Source: Chthoniobacterales bacterium
GTDB lineage: Bacteria > Verrucomicrobiota > Verrucomicrobiia > Chthoniobacterales > JACTMZ01
DNA: 35,975 bases
Assembly (NCBI GenBank): GCA_017853515.1
Contig: JAFMJK010000002.1
Span: 1 to 35,975 of the forward strand
Direction of reading: 5' to 3'
Part shown: one piece after another, positions 7,037 through 16,171 of the stretch
Numbering within the stretch: position 1 is the stretch's first letter
Layout of the letters: every line of letters starts with the position of its first letter
The notes under the pieces: generated by a model
Told to the model about the DNA's origin: nothing
Seen by the model: the letters and a program-made list of their open reading frames with translations, nothing else
The model's database searches: none
Program-made: the position numbers and the translations under genes

Positions 7037-8377
7037 TCATCCGGCCCCGGCCAGAACCTCGCGGAAAAGGGCGTCCAATTGCCGGACATCCGATTCCTCC
7101 ACGACGCTTTCACGGCGGAGCCAGACAATTTCCATTTGTCCGGTATCGCCGGTGATTTCGCAAGCCAAGTCGAAGCGCGATGTCCCGCTGGAAAGGTTGC
7201 GGAATGCGGCGGAAATACCCGGAACCGTGATGTCCGGGAACGGGTGATTCTGCACGGCGAAGCGGATGTCGTAGACGGCGTGGCGGCGCCGCGCAGCGCC
7301 GGCCTCCTCCACGGCGCGAACCAGCTCCGCGAAAGGCATGGCCCGGGCGAAATCCTCGAGCGTTTCCTCGTGGACCAGCGGGGCGAGATCAGAGAGCCCG
7401 AGGGACGGATCGATGCGGCAGCGCAGCGGAACGACTTCGGAGAAATAACCGATCGTCTCGCGGACGGAGGGTTTGGCCCGTCCCGCCACGGGGGTTCCCA
7501 GCACCACGTCGCTCTTGCCCTTCCAGCGATGCAAGGCGAGGCGGAACGCGGCGGACAGAGCGGTGAAGGGCGTGGTCCCCGCCTTTCGCGCCAGCGTGCG
7601 CACGGATTCCGCCGTGGCCGCCGGGATCTGCGTCTCCCACCGCCGCAAAGGCTCGCCCGCGACGGGATGCGCGGCATCGAAAAAAAGTTCCGCGTCCCGC
7701 AACCGCGAACGCCATCGCTCCGCGCGGACGGCCAACTCCTTTTCGGTCCATTGCGCGCGCTCCGCCGCACCCCACTGGCTGTAGGTCATGGGCGGCGGCG
7801 ACAACGTTTCGCTCAAGCCCTGCAAACGCGTCATGTCTTTACCCGAACGGCGCCAAGCCGCGATGCAACCGGTCATGAAATCTTCGACAAATGTGGTCAG
7901 GGCCCATCCGTCGGCGACCGAGTGATGGATAACCATGCCGAGAAAGCAATGGTCGGGCCCATCGGGCACCATGATGAGACGATGGAGCGGTCCGGCCACC
8001 AGGTCGAAGGGCCGGGCGAAGAGCGGGGCCAGGGCCGCGACAGCCGCTTCCGCACCGGAAGCACCGGTCGGAAGCGCGATCTGTTCCAGCACGGGTTCCG
8101 CCGAGGCGCGGACCAGTTGCACGGGGCGCGTCTTGCCCGGCAGGATCGTGGTGCGCAGCGCCTCCTGGCGGGCGAGAACCATGCCCAGCGCTTCGCGGCA
8201 AAGTTCCGGCGTGAGCGGACCGCGGATGTCGAGCAGCGCGCAGATATTGTTCGAGGGATCCCCCGGCGGGACGGGCGCGGTTTCCCACAGCTCGCGCTGC
8301 GGAAAAGTGAGGGGCACCAGCCGCGCCTGGCCGCTGGCCAGCAACTCCTCCAAACGGGCGCGCGCGTTGCCTGCCAT
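7037..8377 (-). CDS. Stand-alone condensation-domain acyltransferase
   Basis: A 446-residue protein made of one condensation (C) domain, with no adenylation or carrier domain. The catalytic motif HHSVADGW is intact (H151, H152, D156, G157). Other conserved pieces include PLTFPQRELW near residue 22, and further on the G-T-P-V-A-G-R latch-type region and I-G-Y-F-S-E-V-V-P-L. The ATG at 8377 is 4 nt after the PKS stop, so the two are probably translationally coupled. C-fold enzymes form amides in NRPSs, and esters in PapA5 and similar proteins. The synthase ends in a carrier domain with no thioesterase. I infer that this protein releases the chain by transferring it from the ACP to an amine or alcohol acceptor. 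The sequence is divergent enough that donor and acceptor cannot be guessed. In-frame extension upstream would overlap the PKS and is rejected. Confidence 0.85.
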   Translation of the reverse strand: MAGNARARLEELLASGQARLVPLTFPQRELWETAPVPPGDPSNNICALLDIRGPLTPELCREALGMVLARQEALRTTILPGKTRPVQLVRASAEPVLEQIALPTGASGAEAAVAALAPLFARPFDLVAGPLHRLIMVPDGPDHCFLGMVIHHSVADGWALTTFVEDFMTGCIAAWRRSGKDMTRLQGLSETLSPPPMTYSQWGAAERAQWTEKELAVRAERWRSRLRDAELFFDAAHPVAGEPLRRWETQIPAATAESVRTLARKAGTTPFTALSAAFRLALHRWKGKSDVVLGTPVAGRAKPSVRETIGYFSEVVPLRCRIDPSLGLSDLAPLVHEETLEDFARAMPFAELVRAVEEAGAARRRHAVYDIRFAVQNHPFPDITVPGISAAFRNLSSGTSRFDLACEITGDTGQMEIVWLRRESVVEESDVRQLDALFREVLAGAG

Positions 8378-8381
8378 CCGC

Positions 8382-11300
8382 CTAGCCGGCCGCCGCGCCG
8401 TTGCGGGCGCCGGCGGTTTTTTCCGCCCCACCCGCGACGAGTCGATCGAGTTCCTCGTCCGCGATCTCTGCGAAGTCGATTTCGTCCGCGGAAACCGCTT
8501 CAACTTCCGCGGCAACCCGGGCGACGGGTGCGGGAACCGCGGCACCACCGCCGAGGTGGCCGGTGAGCAGCGCGGCTATCTGCCCGATGGTGCGCGCGCG
8601 CATCAAACTGGTCGGCGGAAGAGTGACACCGATCGAGCTCTCGATCAGGTTTTCGATCTCCACGCCCATGAGCGAATCGAGACCGAGGTCGGTCAGCGGT
8701 TGGTCGGGGCGCAGCGACTCGGGCTTGACGCGCAGGACGGAGCCGATGATTTCCTGCAACGCCTGCACCACGACAGCCTCACGATCGTCCGGGGCGGCAG
8801 CTTCGATGCGAGCGCGCCAGTCGGCCGTTTTTCCGGCGGCCTCTTCCATTTCCACGCCTGCGGCGAAGATGCGCTCGAGCAGAGGGTTTTCCTGCAACCC
8901 GCGGAACGACTGGCGCCACTTGGCCCAGTCGACGCGCAGCGCGGCCATCTGCGTGGCCGATGAGTCGAGAAAGGTTTCCAGCAGCGATGTGACCTCGTCG
9001 GGCGAGAGCGCTTCGGTGCCTTGGCGCGAGAGATACTCGGCCACTTTTTCGTTGCGGGCGACGTAGCCTTCGCCGCCGAGCACGCCCCAGTTGACCGCGA
9101 GTGCGGGAAGCCCGAGAGCACGCCGGTGGTGGGCCAGCGCATCGAGGAAAGCGTTGGCCGCCGCGTAATTCCCCTGCCCCGGGTTGCCGAAAATGCTCGA
9201 GGCGGACGAGAACATGACGAATGCGTCGAGCGGCAAAGACTTGGTCTGTTCGTGCAGCAACCAACCGCCGGTCGCCTTGGGTTCGAGCACCGCGCGGAAG
9301 CGTTCGGGGGTCAGCGAAGCGAGGAGCGCGTCGTCGATGACCATGGCAAGATGGAAGACACCTTTGAGCGGCCGGCCCGCGCCGCGGATCTGCGCGAAAA
9401 GTTTTTCCACGTCGACGGGTGAACCGATGTCGGCGGCCACCGCATCAACCTTCGCCCCGGCCGCCGCCATTTCCTCGATGAACTCCCGCGCGCCCGGTGC
9501 CGCGGCGCCCCGGCGGCCGGTGAGGAACAAATGGCGCGCACCGCGGTCGGCCAGCCAACGCGCGATAACTTTCCCGAAACCGCCGAAACCGCCGGTCACG
9601 AGATAGACCGCCTCGGGATCGACGGCGAATGGTGTGCGCAAGGGCTCGCCTTCGGCGGGAACAAACGGGACGGCCATGTTGAGGAGAACTTTGCCGGTGT
9701 GCTTGCCCGCCGCCATGAGGCGGAACGCCGCGTCCGCGCGGTTGGCCGGGAAGGAACGGTAAGGAAGCGGACCGAGCTCATCCTTGGCCAGAAGCTCCGC
9801 GATTTCGCCGAGCAATTCGCGGGTGAGATTCTCATCGCCGGCGAACACCGCGTCCATGGCCACGACATGGAACGAGGCATTCTTGCGAAGATGCCACATG
9901 GGCAATTTGGAATTCTGGTAGATGTCGCGCTTGCCGATCTCGATGAACCGTCCGAACTCGGCAAGGCAGGACAGCCCCATGGGGATGGCTTCCGCGGCCA
10001 ACGCGTTGATCACCACATCGACGCCGCGGCGCCCGGTCAACTCCATGACGCGCTCGGCAAAATCGCCGCGGCGCGAGTCGATGACATGCTTCACCCCGAG
10101 AGCGGAAAGGAAAGAGCGTTTCGCCGGGCTACCAGCCGAGGCGACGACCTCCGCGCCGAGATGACGCGCGATCTGGATGGCAGCCATGCCGACGCCGCCC
10201 GCGCCCGCATGGACGAGCACGGTTTCGCCCGCGCGCAGCCGCGCCACGTTTTTCAGCGCATGCCACGCGGTCATGAAAACCACGGGCATGGTGGCCGCTT
10301 CCTCGAAGGTGATTCCGGGAGGCAGAGGCAAAACATCCGCACCGCGCGCGAGCGTGTGGGTGGCCAATCCGAAAACGGCCAGACCGAAAACACGGTCGCC
10401 GGGTTTGACGTGGGTCACGCCTTGGCCGACCGCCACCACCTCGCCGCCCACCTCGTCGCCATACATGCGTGCGTCGGCCGTTTCCGCGGGATAAAGGCCG
10501 AGCGCCTTGAGCACGTCGCGGAAATTGAGGCCCGCGGCATGCACGCGAATGAGCACTTCACCGGGCCCGCAGGCGGGCATGGCGAAGGGGACGAAACGCA
10601 GGCTGTCGATGATACCGCGCTCGCGCGACTCGAGACGGAGCGGGAGGACCGGATCGAAAAGTTTGCGCGGATTTTCCAGACCGCGGGAAATGCGTTGGAC
10701 GTGGCGCGCCTCGCCGCGCAGCGCGACCTCGCGCTCGACATCGGCGCGCAGCAACTCGCGCCAGAGCAAGTCGTCGACATCGGCGGCGGGACCCGAAGGA
10801 AGATCGATGCAGCGGAAAGAAAGATTCGGGTGCTCGCTGAGGAGGACGCGGAACAATCCCGCACACGCGCCCTGCACCGGATCGGGCGGAGCGGCTTCGC
10901 GACCGACCGCATGGGCACCCCGCGTAACGACGTCGATCCGCGGACGCGCGCCGGGAGGCAAAGCGTCGAGAGCATGGGAGAGCCGCAGCATTTCAGACGT
11001 GGCATCGTTCAGCGCGCCGGCACCGGCGTGATCGCAAGACCAGAGAAAAACGATGCGCTCCGGTGGGCTGTCGGCAAAATGCGCGGCGGAGAGCCTCGCC
11101 CAGTCTTCGGTTCCGGTGGAAGAAAGCGCGATTTTTTCCTCCGTGGCGCGGTAGGAATCACCGCGCGTTACCAAGCGGCATTGCGCGCCGGACGAACGGA
11201 GGCGGGCGGCCAGTTTTTGTCCCGAACCCGCATCGTCGGCGAACACCATCCAGGAGTTCCCGGCCAAAACCACCGGCTCTTCCGCAGCCGGAGCCTGCGG

Positions 11301-14300
11301 GGCAAAGGATTTGCGCGCGAGCACACCCATCTGGCCCTCCTCCCCGTTGGCCCTGCGCATGCCGGACAGACCCGCTGTCTCGGCGAATCCTGTCTCGCGC
11401 AGCAATTCCTCCCAACGCGCGCGCGGCAAGAGAGGACCGTCGGCACGCAGGTCATGATCGGTGAAGTTCCACCATCCGCTCGTCACGCCAAAAACCGACT
11501 CGGTCCACAGGCGCGGCGAAGCCACATCCATGAAGGCAAGCGTTCCGCCCGGCGCAAGCAACCGGTGCAATTGGCCGAGGCAGGCGCGCAGATCGGCGGC
11601 GGCGTGAAGGACATTCGTGCCGATGATGAAATCGAAAGTCTCCGCGAAATATCCCTGCGCCTCGGCGTCGCGATCGAGATCGAAGACGCGGTATTCGACC
11701 TCGGGATGCGCCGCCAGCTTTTGCTGGGCCGGCGGGAAAAACGCGGTCGACGCATCGGTGAAAACATAGCAGTGCGTCCCCCTCTCGAGGATCGGCAGGA
11801 CGTGCGCGGCAAGTCCGCCGGTGCCCGCGCCAACCTCGAGGATGCGCAGAGGCCGGCCCTCCGGCAGCGCTGCTGCCGCTTTCTGCACGGCTGCGGCGAT
11901 CGCCGCCATCCAATGGCCCGAAAAAAGCCCGTCTCCGTAAAATTGCTCGAGCCAATCGGTGCCCGCACCGGCAAAAAGAACCTGCACCGCGTCTTTTTCC
12001 CCGCGCAAAATCGCGGGCAACTCGGCGCAGTTCGCCGCGCAGAGGTTCGCCTCCTGCGTGTGGCCCGGATAGCGCCCGATAAATTCGCGCAATCGCGACG
12101 GCGCCGAATCGGCGAGGAGAGCGAAGGCATCGCCGGGGCGCCACGTACCATCGGCAGCTTGGAGCGCGCCCCGCGCGGCCAATGCCGCGGTGAATCTTCC
12201 GAAAATCGGCCGCATGGCCGGAGCCACGCCCAGCGAATCCGCGCTGAAAACTTCGCCCGGCCGCACGCCCATGGCACGCAGCCCGGCGGCAATCTGCGCG
12301 GCGGCCAGGTCATCCTCCTCGCCAATCACCTTTTCAAGGCGGTCTTGTCCGCGCAGGCCGAGCACTGCGTTGAGCGCGCCGGTTGCCGCACCGTGCAACT
12401 CTCCCAAAGACACGGGCGGCAGCGCGACGGCAGCCTGTCCCGAAGACTGCCTTTCCCAATCGACATGATAGACGAGATCGCGACCCTCGCCGGTGGATGA
12501 TCCCGTGCGCCGGGCGGAACCGAGCGCCACGGCGCGGAATCCGTCGACCAGCACGCAGGGCCGACCTTCGGAATCGAAGATCTCGATGCGTCCTTCGGTG
12601 ATTTCCTCGTTGCAGTGAAGCACCGCGGCGCGCGTGCGCACTGCGGCGCCGGGGGGACGTAGAAAAAGTATCCGGGCGAATCGGACGGGAAGTTTCAGCT
12701 TCACACCCCGCTCCTCCATGTTGCGCGCGGCCGCGGAAAAAACATGGAGCGCCCCGTCGAGGATCACGGGGTGCAGCGCGTAATCACCGACGCGCTTGGC
12801 CGCTTTCTCCGAGAGCGAAACCTCACCGGCCGAGCGTCCGGCGCGCGCGAAAAGACGACGCGCCGCGCGAAACTCGGGACCGTAGGGCAGACCCCGCGCG
12901 CGCTTGTGCTCGTAGTTCTCCCCGACATCGACTTCATCCAATTCCGCGAAGGGATCGGGCCAACGCGATGACTCGAATTCCGACTCGACGCGCTCCGCAC
13001 GCAACGATCCGACGGCATGGAGGGACCACGCCGCGGAATTTTCCGGGCGGCTTTGGATGGTCAAAGAGCGTTCCTGGGGATCGTAGGAAAGTTCGAGCGC
13101 GGGCGATTCGGAGTTTTCGGAGATGATGAGGGGCTTGCGGATTTCGAAATCCTCGAGCACGAACGGGCGCCCCTCGAAAAGCTGCGTGCCCGCTTCGAGG
13201 GCCATCTCGATGAAACCGGCGGCGGGAAAAACGATGCGGTTGTCCACGCGGTGATCGCGCAGGTAAGCGAGATGGCGTTCATCCAACCGCGTGACCCACG
13301 TGGGAATGGCGCGCGGCAACCGCGATTCGAGCAACCCCTTGCCGCCTGGCGTCAGGCGGCTTTCCCGCATCTCGGGCGATTCGTGCCACCAACGGCTTTT
13401 GTTCCAAGGATAGGCCGGCAGCGCGAGCATGCGCCGTGACGGCGTCATCGCGGAGAAGTCGATCGCCACACCGAGACGGTGGAGTTCGAGCGCGGCCTCG
13501 ATGAGCGACTCCTGCTCGCGTTCGCGCCGGGCGGAAGCGACCGACGGCGCTTTGACCCCGAGGGCACCGAGGCATTCCTGCAGCGAGACGACCAAGGCGG
13601 GATGCGCACCGATCTCCAGCCAGATATCGACGCCGTGTTCTGTCATGGCCGCCACCGAATCGGCGAAGCGGACCGGTTGGCGGATGCCGCGGGCCCAGTA
13701 ACCCGCGGTGCATTGCGCACCATCGAAACGCGCGCCGGTCACCGTGCTGAAAAAGGGCAATGTCTCCCCGCGCGGACGCACATCGGCCAGCACGCGTTCC
13801 ATGGCATCGGCGGCGGGCTGCATCATGGCATGGTGGAAAGGATGATTGACGCGGACGAAGCGCGCGAAAACGCCGGCTGCCTCGAGTTCCGTCGCCATCG
13901 GTTCGAGTGAGGCGGGTTTTCCCGACAGCGTGAGAGAACGCGGGCCGTTGAAGGCGGAAATGGTCACACCGTCGCCGTGGCGATCGATGAGTTGCTGGGC
14001 TTCGTCCTGCGACAGGCCGACGGCCAGCATGCGTCCCTCCCCGCGGGCGCAATCCTGCATTTCGCGCGCGCGGATGACGACGACCTTGGCCGCTTCCTCC
14101 AAAGTGAGGATTCCCGCGGCCCAAGCGGCGGCGATTTCGCCCACGCTGTGACCGGTGACGGCGCACGGCTCGACACCCCATGACCGCCACAGGCGGGTCA
14201 GGCCGACCTGCATGGCGAAGATGGCGGGTTGTCCGATCTTGGTATGGTGCAGCTGCGAGTCCTCTTCCCCGCGGGAAAGCTCCTCGAGCAGGGAGAAGTC

Positions 14301-16070
14301 GGCGTGCGGCGCCATGGCCGCCGCGCATTCCTCGATCGCTTCGCGGAAAACCGGTTCGGCGCGCATCAGTTCGCGTCCCATACCCCACCACTGCGGACCC
14401 TGCCCGCTCATGATGAACCCGATGCGCGGGGGTTTTTCCGGCCGCGGCGTGAAAGAAACGCGCGAGGCGGCGCCGGTTTCGCCCGAGGCGTGAGAGCGCA
14501 ATTCGGCAATGACGGCATCCGTGTCGCGCGCGACCGCAGTCAGGCGGTAGGGATGATGGTTGCGCCGCGCGCCGAGCGTGTAGACGAGATCGGGAACGAG
14601 GGGGGAAGTTCCGTTGCCGTGCGCGTGCGCCTCGAGCCAATCGGCCAAGCGTGCGGCGGCGGCGCGCAATGATTCCTCGGAGCGCGCGGACAACACCACC
14701 GGCCATGCGCGGTCCGCCCCTGCAGCCACCTTCTCCGCGGCACGGGCGGGAGCAGACGAAAGGATGACATGGGCGTTGGCGCCGCCGAAACCGAAGGAGT
14801 TCACGCCGGCCAACCGCGGCTTGTCGCCGTCGGCGGGGAACGGCTCCGTCACGACCGGAACGCGCAGTTTGCGCTCGGCGAAATCGATGTGCGGGCTCGG
14901 TTCGCTGAAATGGATGCTCGGCGGGATCTGTCCGCGGGAAACAACCAGCGCGGCTTTGACGATGCCGGCGATGCCGGCCGCGGTTTCGAGGTGACCGAGG
15001 TTGGTCTTCACCGATCCGATGGGAAGCGGGGCATCGGACGGACGCTCTTCGCACAGCGCGCGCGACAGAGCATGGGCTTCGATCGGATCACCCACCGCGG
15101 TGCCGGTGCCGTGCGCCTCGACATAACCGATCTCGGAGGGATCGACGCCGGCGTCGGCGCACGCATCGCGCACGAGACGGGTTTGCGCCTCTTCGCCGGG
15201 GAGCATGATGCCATTGGTGTGGCCGTCTTGGTTGGCCGAAGTGCCGCGAATGACGGCGTAAACATGATCGCCATCGGCCAGCGCGCGGGCGAGCGGCTTG
15301 AGCAAAACCATTCCGGCCCCCTCGCCGCGCACAAAACCATTGGCTGCGGCGTCGAAGGCACGGCAACGTCCGTCGGGCGAGAGCATCGAGGCCTGGGAAA
15401 ACCCGATGAATCCGTCCGGCGCGATCATCACGGTGACGCCGCCGGCCAGCGCGGCGTCGCAACGTCCGGAACGCAGCTGTTCCACGGCCACGTGCACTGC
15501 GGTAAGCGCGGACGAACACGCCGTATCCATGGCGATGCTCGGGCCGGTCAGGTTGAAGCAGTAGGAAATGCGGTTGGCCGCGATGCTGTGGGCGTTGCCG
15601 GTCGGCGAATGCGCGCTGATGCCGTGGCGGTCGCCCGAGCCGCCTTGGATACCCTGGTAGTCGGTGTGCGAAATACCGGCGTAAACGCCGATGTTCGTGC
15701 CGCGCTCGAGATCCAGAATGATGCCGCCGTCCTCCATCGCTTCCCACGCCGTCTCGAGGAGCAGGCGCTGCTGCGGATCGATGTAAGGCGCCTCGCGCGG
15801 CGAGATGCCGAAAAATTGCGGATCGAACTGGTCGATCCCGTCGATGAACCCTCCCCACTTGGCAACGCTCTTGCCGGGGATGCCGGGCTCGGGATCATAA
15901 TAGCGATCGATCTTCCATCGGTCGGGCGGGATCTCGACCACCGCGTCTTTTCCCTCCAGGAGAAATTTCCAGAAGGTCTCGACGTCATTGAGGCCTCCGG
16001 GAAATCGTATGCCCATGCCGACGATGGCAATGTCGTCTCTGTGTTGCTGCGCGGGGTCGGTCTTCCTCAT
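8382..16070 (-). CDS. Type I highly reducing polyketide synthase, KS-AT-DH-cMT-ER-KR-ACP
   Basis: A single-module 2562-residue synthase. KS spans about 13-440, with active Cys185 (DTACSS) and His320 and His360. AT spans about 548-880, with S642 in GHSVGE and an HPFH motif at 743-746 that resembles malonyl-type HAFH. DH spans about 905-1190, with H940 and D1105; its HxxxGxxxxP box has N944 in place of G. The C-methyltransferase spans about 1370-1590 (SAM loop LEVGAGTGG at 1411-1419). ER spans about 1815-2130, with LNFRD and a nucleotide loop near 1954. KR spans about 2150-2330, with TGGFGGFG, Y2302 and an I-D-D motif near 2246 suggesting a B-type ketoreductase. ACP spans about 2435-2505, with S2466 in GLDSL. 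An acidic tail of about 55 residues follows. There is no thioesterase, loading domain or ligase. This is the order of fungal iterative HR-PKSs such as LovB. With every reductive domain present it should make a saturated, C-methylated chain, probably iteratively. It heads the six-gene operon. The chain length and starter are unknown. Confidence 0.93.
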   Translation of the reverse strand: MRKTDPAQQHRDDIAIVGMGIRFPGGLNDVETFWKFLLEGKDAVVEIPPDRWKIDRYYDPEPGIPGKSVAKWGGFIDGIDQFDPQFFGISPREAPYIDPQQRLLLETAWEAMEDGGIILDLERGTNIGVYAGISHTDYQGIQGGSGDRHGISAHSPTGNAHSIAANRISYCFNLTGPSIAMDTACSSALTAVHVAVEQLRSGRCDAALAGGVTVMIAPDGFIGFSQASMLSPDGRCRAFDAAANGFVRGEGAGMVLLKPLARALADGDHVYAVIRGTSANQDGHTNGIMLPGEEAQTRLVRDACADAGVDPSEIGYVEAHGTGTAVGDPIEAHALSRALCEERPSDAPLPIGSVKTNLGHLETAAGIAGIVKAALVVSRGQIPPSIHFSEPSPHIDFAERKLRVPVVTEPFPADGDKPRLAGVNSFGFGGANAHVILSSAPARAAEKVAAGADRAWPVVLSARSEESLRAAAARLADWLEAHAHGNGTSPLVPDLVYTLGARRNHHPYRLTAVARDTDAVIAELRSHASGETGAASRVSFTPRPEKPPRIGFIMSGQGPQWWGMGRELMRAEPVFREAIEECAAAMAPHADFSLLEELSRGEEDSQLHHTKIGQPAIFAMQVGLTRLWRSWGVEPCAVTGHSVGEIAAAWAAGILTLEEAAKVVVIRAREMQDCARGEGRMLAVGLSQDEAQQLIDRHGDGVTISAFNGPRSLTLSGKPASLEPMATELEAAGVFARFVRVNHPFHHAMMQPAADAMERVLADVRPRGETLPFFSTVTGARFDGAQCTAGYWARGIRQPVRFADSVAAMTEHGVDIWLEIGAHPALVVSLQECLGALGVKAPSVASARREREQESLIEAALELHRLGVAIDFSAMTPSRRMLALPAYPWNKSRWWHESPEMRESRLTPGGKGLLESRLPRAIPTWVTRLDERHLAYLRDHRVDNRIVFPAAGFIEMALEAGTQLFEGRPFVLEDFEIRKPLIISENSESPALELSYDPQERSLTIQSRPENSAAWSLHAVGSLRAERVESEFESSRWPDPFAELDEVDVGENYEHKRARGLPYGPEFRAARRLFARAGRSAGEVSLSEKAAKRVGDYALHPVILDGALHVFSAAARNMEERGVKLKLPVRFARILFLRPPGAAVRTRAAVLHCNEEITEGRIEIFDSEGRPCVLVDGFRAVALGSARRTGSSTGEGRDLVYHVDWERQSSGQAAVALPPVSLGELHGAATGALNAVLGLRGQDRLEKVIGEEDDLAAAQIAAGLRAMGVRPGEVFSADSLGVAPAMRPIFGRFTAALAARGALQAADGTWRPGDAFALLADSAPSRLREFIGRYPGHTQEANLCAANCAELPAILRGEKDAVQVLFAGAGTDWLEQFYGDGLFSGHWMAAIAAAVQKAAAALPEGRPLRILEVGAGTGGLAAHVLPILERGTHCYVFTDASTAFFPPAQQKLAAHPEVEYRVFDLDRDAEAQGYFAETFDFIIGTNVLHAAADLRACLGQLHRLLAPGGTLAFMDVASPRLWTESVFGVTSGWWNFTDHDLRADGPLLPRARWEELLRETGFAETAGLSGMRRANGEEGQMGVLARKSFAPQAPAAEEPVVLAGNSWMVFADDAGSGQKLAARLRSSGAQCRLVTRGDSYRATEEKIALSSTGTEDWARLSAAHFADSPPERIVFLWSCDHAGAGALNDATSEMLRLSHALDALPPGARPRIDVVTRGAHAVGREAAPPDPVQGACAGLFRVLLSEHPNLSFRCIDLPSGPAADVDDLLWRELLRADVEREVALRGEARHVQRISRGLENPRKLFDPVLPLRLESRERGIIDSLRFVPFAMPACGPGEVLIRVHAAGLNFRDVLKALGLYPAETADARMYGDEVGGEVVAVGQGVTHVKPGDRVFGLAVFGLATHTLARGADVLPLPPGITFEEAATMPVVFMTAWHALKNVARLRAGETVLVHAGAGGVGMAAIQIARHLGAEVVASAGSPAKRSFLSALGVKHVIDSRRGDFAERVMELTGRRGVDVVINALAAEAIPMGLSCLAEFGRFIEIGKRDIYQNSKLPMWHLRKNASFHVVAMDAVFAGDENLTRELLGEIAELLAKDELGPLPYRSFPANRADAAFRLMAAGKHTGKVLLNMAVPFVPAEGEPLRTPFAVDPEAVYLVTGGFGGFGKVIARWLADRGARHLFLTGRRGAAAPGAREFIEEMAAAGAKVDAVAADIGSPVDVEKLFAQIRGAGRPLKGVFHLAMVIDDALLASLTPERFRAVLEPKATGGWLLHEQTKSLPLDAFVMFSSASSIFGNPGQGNYAAANAFLDALAHHRRALGLPALAVNWGVLGGEGYVARNEKVAEYLSRQGTEALSPDEVTSLLETFLDSSATQMAALRVDWAKWRQSFRGLQENPLLERIFAAGVEMEEAAGKTADWRARIEAAAPDDREAVVVQALQEIIGSVLRVKPESLRPDQPLTDLGLDSLMGVEIENLIESSIGVTLPPTSLMRARTIGQIAALLTGHLGGGAAVPAPVARVAAEVEAVSADEIDFAEIADEELDRLVAGGAEKTAGARNGAAAG

Positions 16071-16171
16071 GGATCGGGCGAACTGGAAATCTAGGGAAAA
16101 AGACCGCCCCCCCTCCAGAGGAAAGAGTCCCTCTTGAGCGGAAGCGGAACCCGGTCTAGGCTGCCCGACCC
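16071..16171. promoter_or_regulatory. Divergent intergenic region, PKS operon and yebC
   Basis: This 101-nt spacer must hold the start signals of both the PKS operon (-) and yebC (+). On the minus strand a TAGATT resembles a -10 element, but it has no -35 partner at 16-18 nt. I therefore see no convincing constitutive PKS promoter. A run of seven G on the minus strand (16107-16113) lies 37 nt before the PKS start. The PKS ATG has no Shine-Dalgarno sequence. Confidence 0.4.
16134..16162 (+). promoter_or_regulatory. Candidate sigma70 promoter for yebC
   Basis: TTGAGC (16134-16139), a 17-nt spacer and TAGGCT (16157-16162) precede the yebC ATG at 16172 by only 9 nt. Transcription would then begin 0-3 nt before the start codon. 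The similar string CTAGACTGC precedes the adenine deaminase start. Confidence 0.42.

Noticed and set aside
6043..7770. Apparent fusion of the desaturase to an N-terminal domain
   Set aside because: The upstream part is out of frame within the condensation gene and is Arg/Ser/Pro-rich. The desaturase starts at 7008 with a normal N-terminus.
9531..12500. A 989-codon plus-strand open frame within the PKS
   Set aside because: It is antisense to the MT-ER-KR part of the synthase. The composition is that of a shadow frame and no motif is visible.
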